Shown here one piece after another: positions 4,951 to 6,618 of a stretch of 6,618 nt of DNA. The DNA lies in NCBI GenBank assembly GCA_900757715.1, contig CAAEOZ010000254.1, positions 1 through 6,618 on the forward strand, read 5' to 3'. The DNA comes from an uncultured Veillonella sp. GTDB taxonomy: Bacteria > Bacillota > Negativicutes > Veillonellales > Veillonellaceae. Position 1 is the stretch's first letter, and every line of letters begins with the position of its first letter. Position numbers and translations under genes: made by a program. The notes under the pieces are model-generated. The model saw nothing but the letters and a program-made list of their open reading frames with translations. It ran no database searches and was not told where the DNA came from.

Positions 4951-6147
4951 TTACTGTTTAATTTCTGCAGATGTGTGTGCTGTTTTACTTATAAATCCAA
5001 CGATAGCTGTAACGACAAATGCTATTGTAAAGGTTGGTAATGTAGCACCTATTGTGCTTTCACTATGTAACATATAGTGGTATAAACCAACAGATACGGC
5101 CCAAATAAAACTTCGTACGAGATAAGCTGATACTATTTGTACTTGTTGGCGATTGATAAAGTAGTCCGCCAATAAGATGGCAATCATCGGCGCAAATACA
5201 GAGCCGATAAGGTATAGGAAGTCTGTAATATCATCCATTGGATATAGAATAGCTGCAATAGTGCCCACGATAGTAACGATGACGGCTATACCTTTACTGG
5301 ATGCACCGTTATAGATAGTCGTACTAGATACGCCTACAGAGTAAGCGTCCATAAAGGTTGTAGTAACGGTAGAGAAGATGATAACGATGAGTCCAGCAAG
5401 GCCAAGTCCTGCATTCATCATGATAGTAATGATGGAGTCGCCACCGCCAAAGATGGCCGCACTAAGACCTAAGGTGTACATAACGATACTTGTTATAGTG
5501 TAGACTGTAGCACTTGTAAGTGATGCTGAGAAAGGTTTTTTGCTTTCACGGGTATAATCACTGATGAGAGGTAGCCAAGATAGTGGCATGGCAATAGATA
5601 ATTCAAGAGCAGCGATAAAACTCATATTTCCGCTAGTTAGAAGGCTACCTTCGTTAGGCCACTGCGATATCATGTGAGCGCCCATGTAGAGGGTGAGACC
5701 TAGCAATAGAACAGATACGATGGCTTGAATATAGCCCGTATTGTGGAGGCCGATGAAGAGCCACAGGATGACAAGCGCTCCGATAGCTATCGTCCAGATC
5801 ATAGGGGATAGGGGGGCTAGCTCTTGTAAGGCTAGCATAGCATCGTAGATCATGATGCTAGTCCAGCCGATGAGTTGAAGCATATTTAAAAAAGCAAAGC
5901 CTTTAGCCCCTAGTGGGCCAAAGCTGAAAGCTGTTGTATTCATACTGCCTTGCTGCATCCGTCCACCGATGAGGCCAGCTCCAAAGAGTAATATACCTCC
6001 GATGATATGCCCCAGTATGATGGCATATAGACCTTGAGTGAGCCCTAAGGGCGCCAGATAGGTTCCTGTCATAATTTCCGCTATAGATAGAGCGGCACCG
6101 AACCATATCATGGCGAACTGTGGTTGTGTAATATGTGTGTCTTTCAT
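4951..6147 (-). CDS. cytX: Predicted hydroxymethylpyrimidine permease CytX (NCS1 family)
   Basis: This is a 398-residue inner-membrane permease with about twelve hydrophobic segments, of the NCS1 (nucleobase:cation symporter-1) fold. The N-terminal FGAALSIAEIMTGTYLAPLG (16-35) is the CytX version of the first helix. GRMQQGSMNTTAFSFGPLG (62-80) is the conserved loop and helix after it. PLSWLPLISDYTR (188-200) and APMIAILLADYFINR (319-333) are typical NCS1 motifs. CytX proteins are linked by genomic context to uptake of hydroxymethylpyrimidine (HMP), the thiamin pyrimidine precursor; the TPP riboswitch directly upstream supports that here. The start at 6147 is fixed by AAGGAGGA at 6151-6158. 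The frame extends to an ATG at 6189, but that part runs through the riboswitch terminator. Cytosine or another nucleobase is the main alternative substrate. Confidence 0.92.
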   Translation of the reverse strand: MKDTHITQPQFAMIWFGAALSIAEIMTGTYLAPLGLTQGLYAIILGHIIGGILLFGAGLIGGRMQQGSMNTTAFSFGPLGAKGFAFLNMLQLIGWTSIMIYDAMLALQELAPLSPMIWTIAIGALVILWLFIGLHNTGYIQAIVSVLLLGLTLYMGAHMISQWPNEGSLLTSGNMSFIAALELSIAMPLSWLPLISDYTRESKKPFSASLTSATVYTITSIVMYTLGLSAAIFGGGDSIITIMMNAGLGLAGLIVIIFSTVTTTFMDAYSVGVSSTTIYNGASSKGIAVIVTIVGTIAAILYPMDDITDFLYLIGSVFAPMIAILLADYFINRQQVQIVSAYLVRSFIWAVSVGLYHYMLHSESTIGATLPTFTIAFVVTAIVGFISKTAHTSAEIKQ

Positions 6148-6173
6148 ACGTCCTCCTTGCCAGGAAGTCATAG

Positions 6174-6201
6174 AAAAAGCCGGGTTCACAGGAACTCGGC
6201 T
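6174..6201 (-). terminator. Riboswitch-controlled terminator in the cytX leader
   Basis: On the minus strand AGCCG-A-GTTC pairs with GAAC-C-CGGCT around loop CTGT (9 pairs, one A/C mismatch), followed by five U (6174-6178). The GTTCC of its left arm is complementary to GGAAC at the 3' end of the TPP aptamer (6214-6219 region). Ligand binding there would free the terminator, so TPP should switch cytX off. Confidence 0.8.
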
Positions 6202-6215
6202 ATTAATCCTCTATG

Positions 6216-6294
6216 TTCCCTACGTTGGCATTATCCAAATCAGGTTATGGGTTAAAGCGTTAGCTTACTCTCAGCCCACTTTTGTGAGCACCCC
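6216..6294 (-). ncRNA. TPP (thiamin pyrophosphate) riboswitch controlling cytX
   Basis: The minus strand carries the conserved THI-box core in order: GGGGTGC, a P3 hairpin GCTCAC-AAAA-GTGGGC, CTGAGA, then ACCTGATTTGGATAATGCC and CGTAGGGAA. The CTGAGA and TGGATAATGCCA-type blocks are the pyrimidine- and pyrophosphate-sensing parts of the aptamer. It lies between a strong promoter (6306-6334) and an intrinsic terminator (6174-6201), the standard transcription-attenuation layout. Pairing of the outer P1 stem is weak as far as I can align it. Confidence 0.95.
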
Positions 6295-6305
6295 ATTATG
6301 GCTTC

Positions 6306-6334
6306 ATTATACGAGGTGGTACGGGAACCGTCAA
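6306..6334 (-). promoter_or_regulatory. Sigma-70-type promoter of cytX
   Basis: On the minus strand TTGACG (6329-6334) and TATAAT (6306-6311) are separated by exactly 17 bp, a near-consensus vegetative promoter. Transcription would begin around 6298-6300, a few bases before the TPP aptamer. Basal transcription should be strong, with control left to the riboswitch. Confidence 0.85.
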
Positions 6335-6342
6335 TTCTTTTG

Positions 6343-6371
6343 TTGCATAGATTGTATAATGATGTTATAAC
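6343..6371 (+). promoter_or_regulatory. Probable promoter region of the thiW-like gene
   Basis: TTGCAT (6343-6348), 17 bp, TATAAC (6366-6371) is the best spaced pair. A perfect TATAAT also lies at 6355-6360 but without a good -35. Either gives a start shortly before the plus-strand aptamer at 6392. It lies back-to-back with the cytX promoter, with only 8 bp between their -35 boxes. The exact hexamers are uncertain. Confidence 0.5.
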
Positions 6372-6391
6372 TAGAGTATAAAAATATATTG

Positions 6392-6469
6392 CCACTAGGG
6401 GTGCGTTTGCTGAGATTGACCATTCAAAACCCTAGACCTGATCCAGATAATACTGGCGTAGGGAAGTGG
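6392..6469 (+). ncRNA. TPP riboswitch controlling the thiW-like gene
   Basis: The aptamer has a clear P1 stem CCACT (6392-6396) with AGTGG (6465-6469), then AGGGGTGC, CTGAGA (6410-6415), ACCTGATCCAGATAATACTGG and CGTAGGGAA. CCAG/CTGG form the P4/P5 arm. All conserved THI-box blocks are present and ordered. The P3 arm is short. A terminator follows at 6496-6527, giving transcriptional attenuation by thiamin pyrophosphate. Confidence 0.96.
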
Positions 6470-6510
6470 AGTGAAACATAATACTAAACTATTACGAGAC
6501 CATTCCATTT
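6464..6510 (+). promoter_or_regulatory. Antiterminator pairing of the plus-strand TPP riboswitch
   Basis: AAGTGGAGTG (6464-6473) can form ten continuous pairs, two of them G-U, with CATTCCATTT (6501-6510). The first arm contains the 3' strand of aptamer stem P1, and the second covers the left arm and loop of the terminator. Without ligand the antiterminator can form; with TPP, P1 is locked and the terminator wins. Confidence 0.7.
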
Positions 6511-6527
6511 GGAGTGGTCTTGTTTTT
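6496..6527 (+). terminator. Riboswitch-controlled terminator before the thiW-like gene
   Basis: AGACCATTCC (6497-6506) pairs with GGAGTGGTCT (6511-6520) across a 4-nt loop, with one T-G wobble. The T-rich tail TGTTTTT follows (6521-6527). It lies between the TPP aptamer and the ribosome binding site GGAGGT (6536-6541). Confidence 0.88.
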
Positions 6528-6544
6528 ATATGTTTGGAGGTATT

Positions 6545-6618
6545 ATGAAAAAACTGATTATTGCTAGCATATGTGTGGCCTTAGGCGTAGTGTTATCTAC
6601 TACATCAATTCCTGTTGG
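6545..6618 (+). CDS. thiW: Start of a thiW-like gene (thiazole-specific ECF transporter S component), cut by the window end
   Basis: Only 24 complete codons are present: Met-Lys-Lys, a hydrophobic helix with VALGVVLS (11-18), then TTSIPV. The ALGVVLS...IPVG pattern is how ThiW proteins begin, where it forms the first membrane helix. ThiW is a predicted S component of ECF-type vitamin transporters that brings in the thiazole moiety of thiamin, and its genes are usually under TPP riboswitches, as here. The ribosome binding site GGAGGT (6536-6541) fixes the start. Taken alone these residues could also be a signal peptide of another thiamin-related protein such as a ThiY-like binding protein, so the name rests on the short match plus context. 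Confidence 0.7.
   Translation, partial: MKKLIIASICVALGVVLSTTSIPV

Noticed and set aside
6148..6189. N-terminal extension of cytX to ATG 6189
   Set aside because: The added codons run through the riboswitch terminator (6174-6201), while ATG 6147 follows a strong AAGGAGGA.
1..6618. Mobile element, CRISPR array, phage or defence system
   Set aside because: No transposase, integrase, terminal repeat with target duplication, spaced direct repeats or defence-type domains were found; all genes are common housekeeping or transport families.

Overview
The window reads as an ordinary chromosomal segment of a low-to-mid GC bacterium. The gene content (lipoprotein ModA, short ModC, ThiW and CytX under TPP riboswitches, strong AGGAGG-type ribosome binding sites) and the codon use suggest a Firmicute-like diderm of the Negativicutes, and Veillonella is my best guess. 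That taxonomic call is inference from gene style; no rRNA or other marker is present.

Layout, left to right. (1) 17-463 (+) encodes a universal stress protein and ends in a strong intrinsic terminator. (2) 541-946 (+) holds an ArsR/SmtB-family repressor with a complete CzrA-type zinc/cobalt site, preceded by an extended -10 promoter and a perfect 19-bp palindrome that is a likely autoregulatory operator. A bidirectional terminator separates it from (3) 1076-2065 (-), an AEC-family (auxin efflux carrier/malate permease-like) membrane transporter. (4) 2066-2447 is a gene-free divergent control region with several palindromes, including a Fur-box-like one. (5) 2448-4783 (+) carries modA, modB and modC, a molybdate/tungstate ABC importer. 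A terminator and about 240 bp lie between modA and modBC, and modC lacks the usual C-terminal Mop domain. (6) 4804-4890 is an elaborate long hairpin between the convergent modC and cytX. (7) 4951-6147 (-) is cytX, a predicted hydroxymethylpyrimidine (HMP) permease. (8) 6148-6544 is a head-to-head control region with two TPP riboswitches, one on each strand, each followed by its own intrinsic terminator. (9) 6545 to the window end (+) is the start of a gene that looks like thiW, the thiazole-specific S component of an ECF transporter.

How the genes fit together: modABC would import the oxyanion for molybdenum or tungsten enzymes. cytX and thiW would import the two halves of thiamin (pyrimidine and thiazole) and both would be shut off by thiamin pyrophosphate, which points to thiamin made by salvage of precursors. 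The zinc-type ArsR protein has no metal exporter beside it in this window.

I found no evidence of a mobile element, CRISPR array, phage or previously undescribed multi-gene system. The most interesting signals are regulatory: the paired TPP switches, the metal-sensor operator, the palindromes in the modA upstream region and the composite hairpin after modC.
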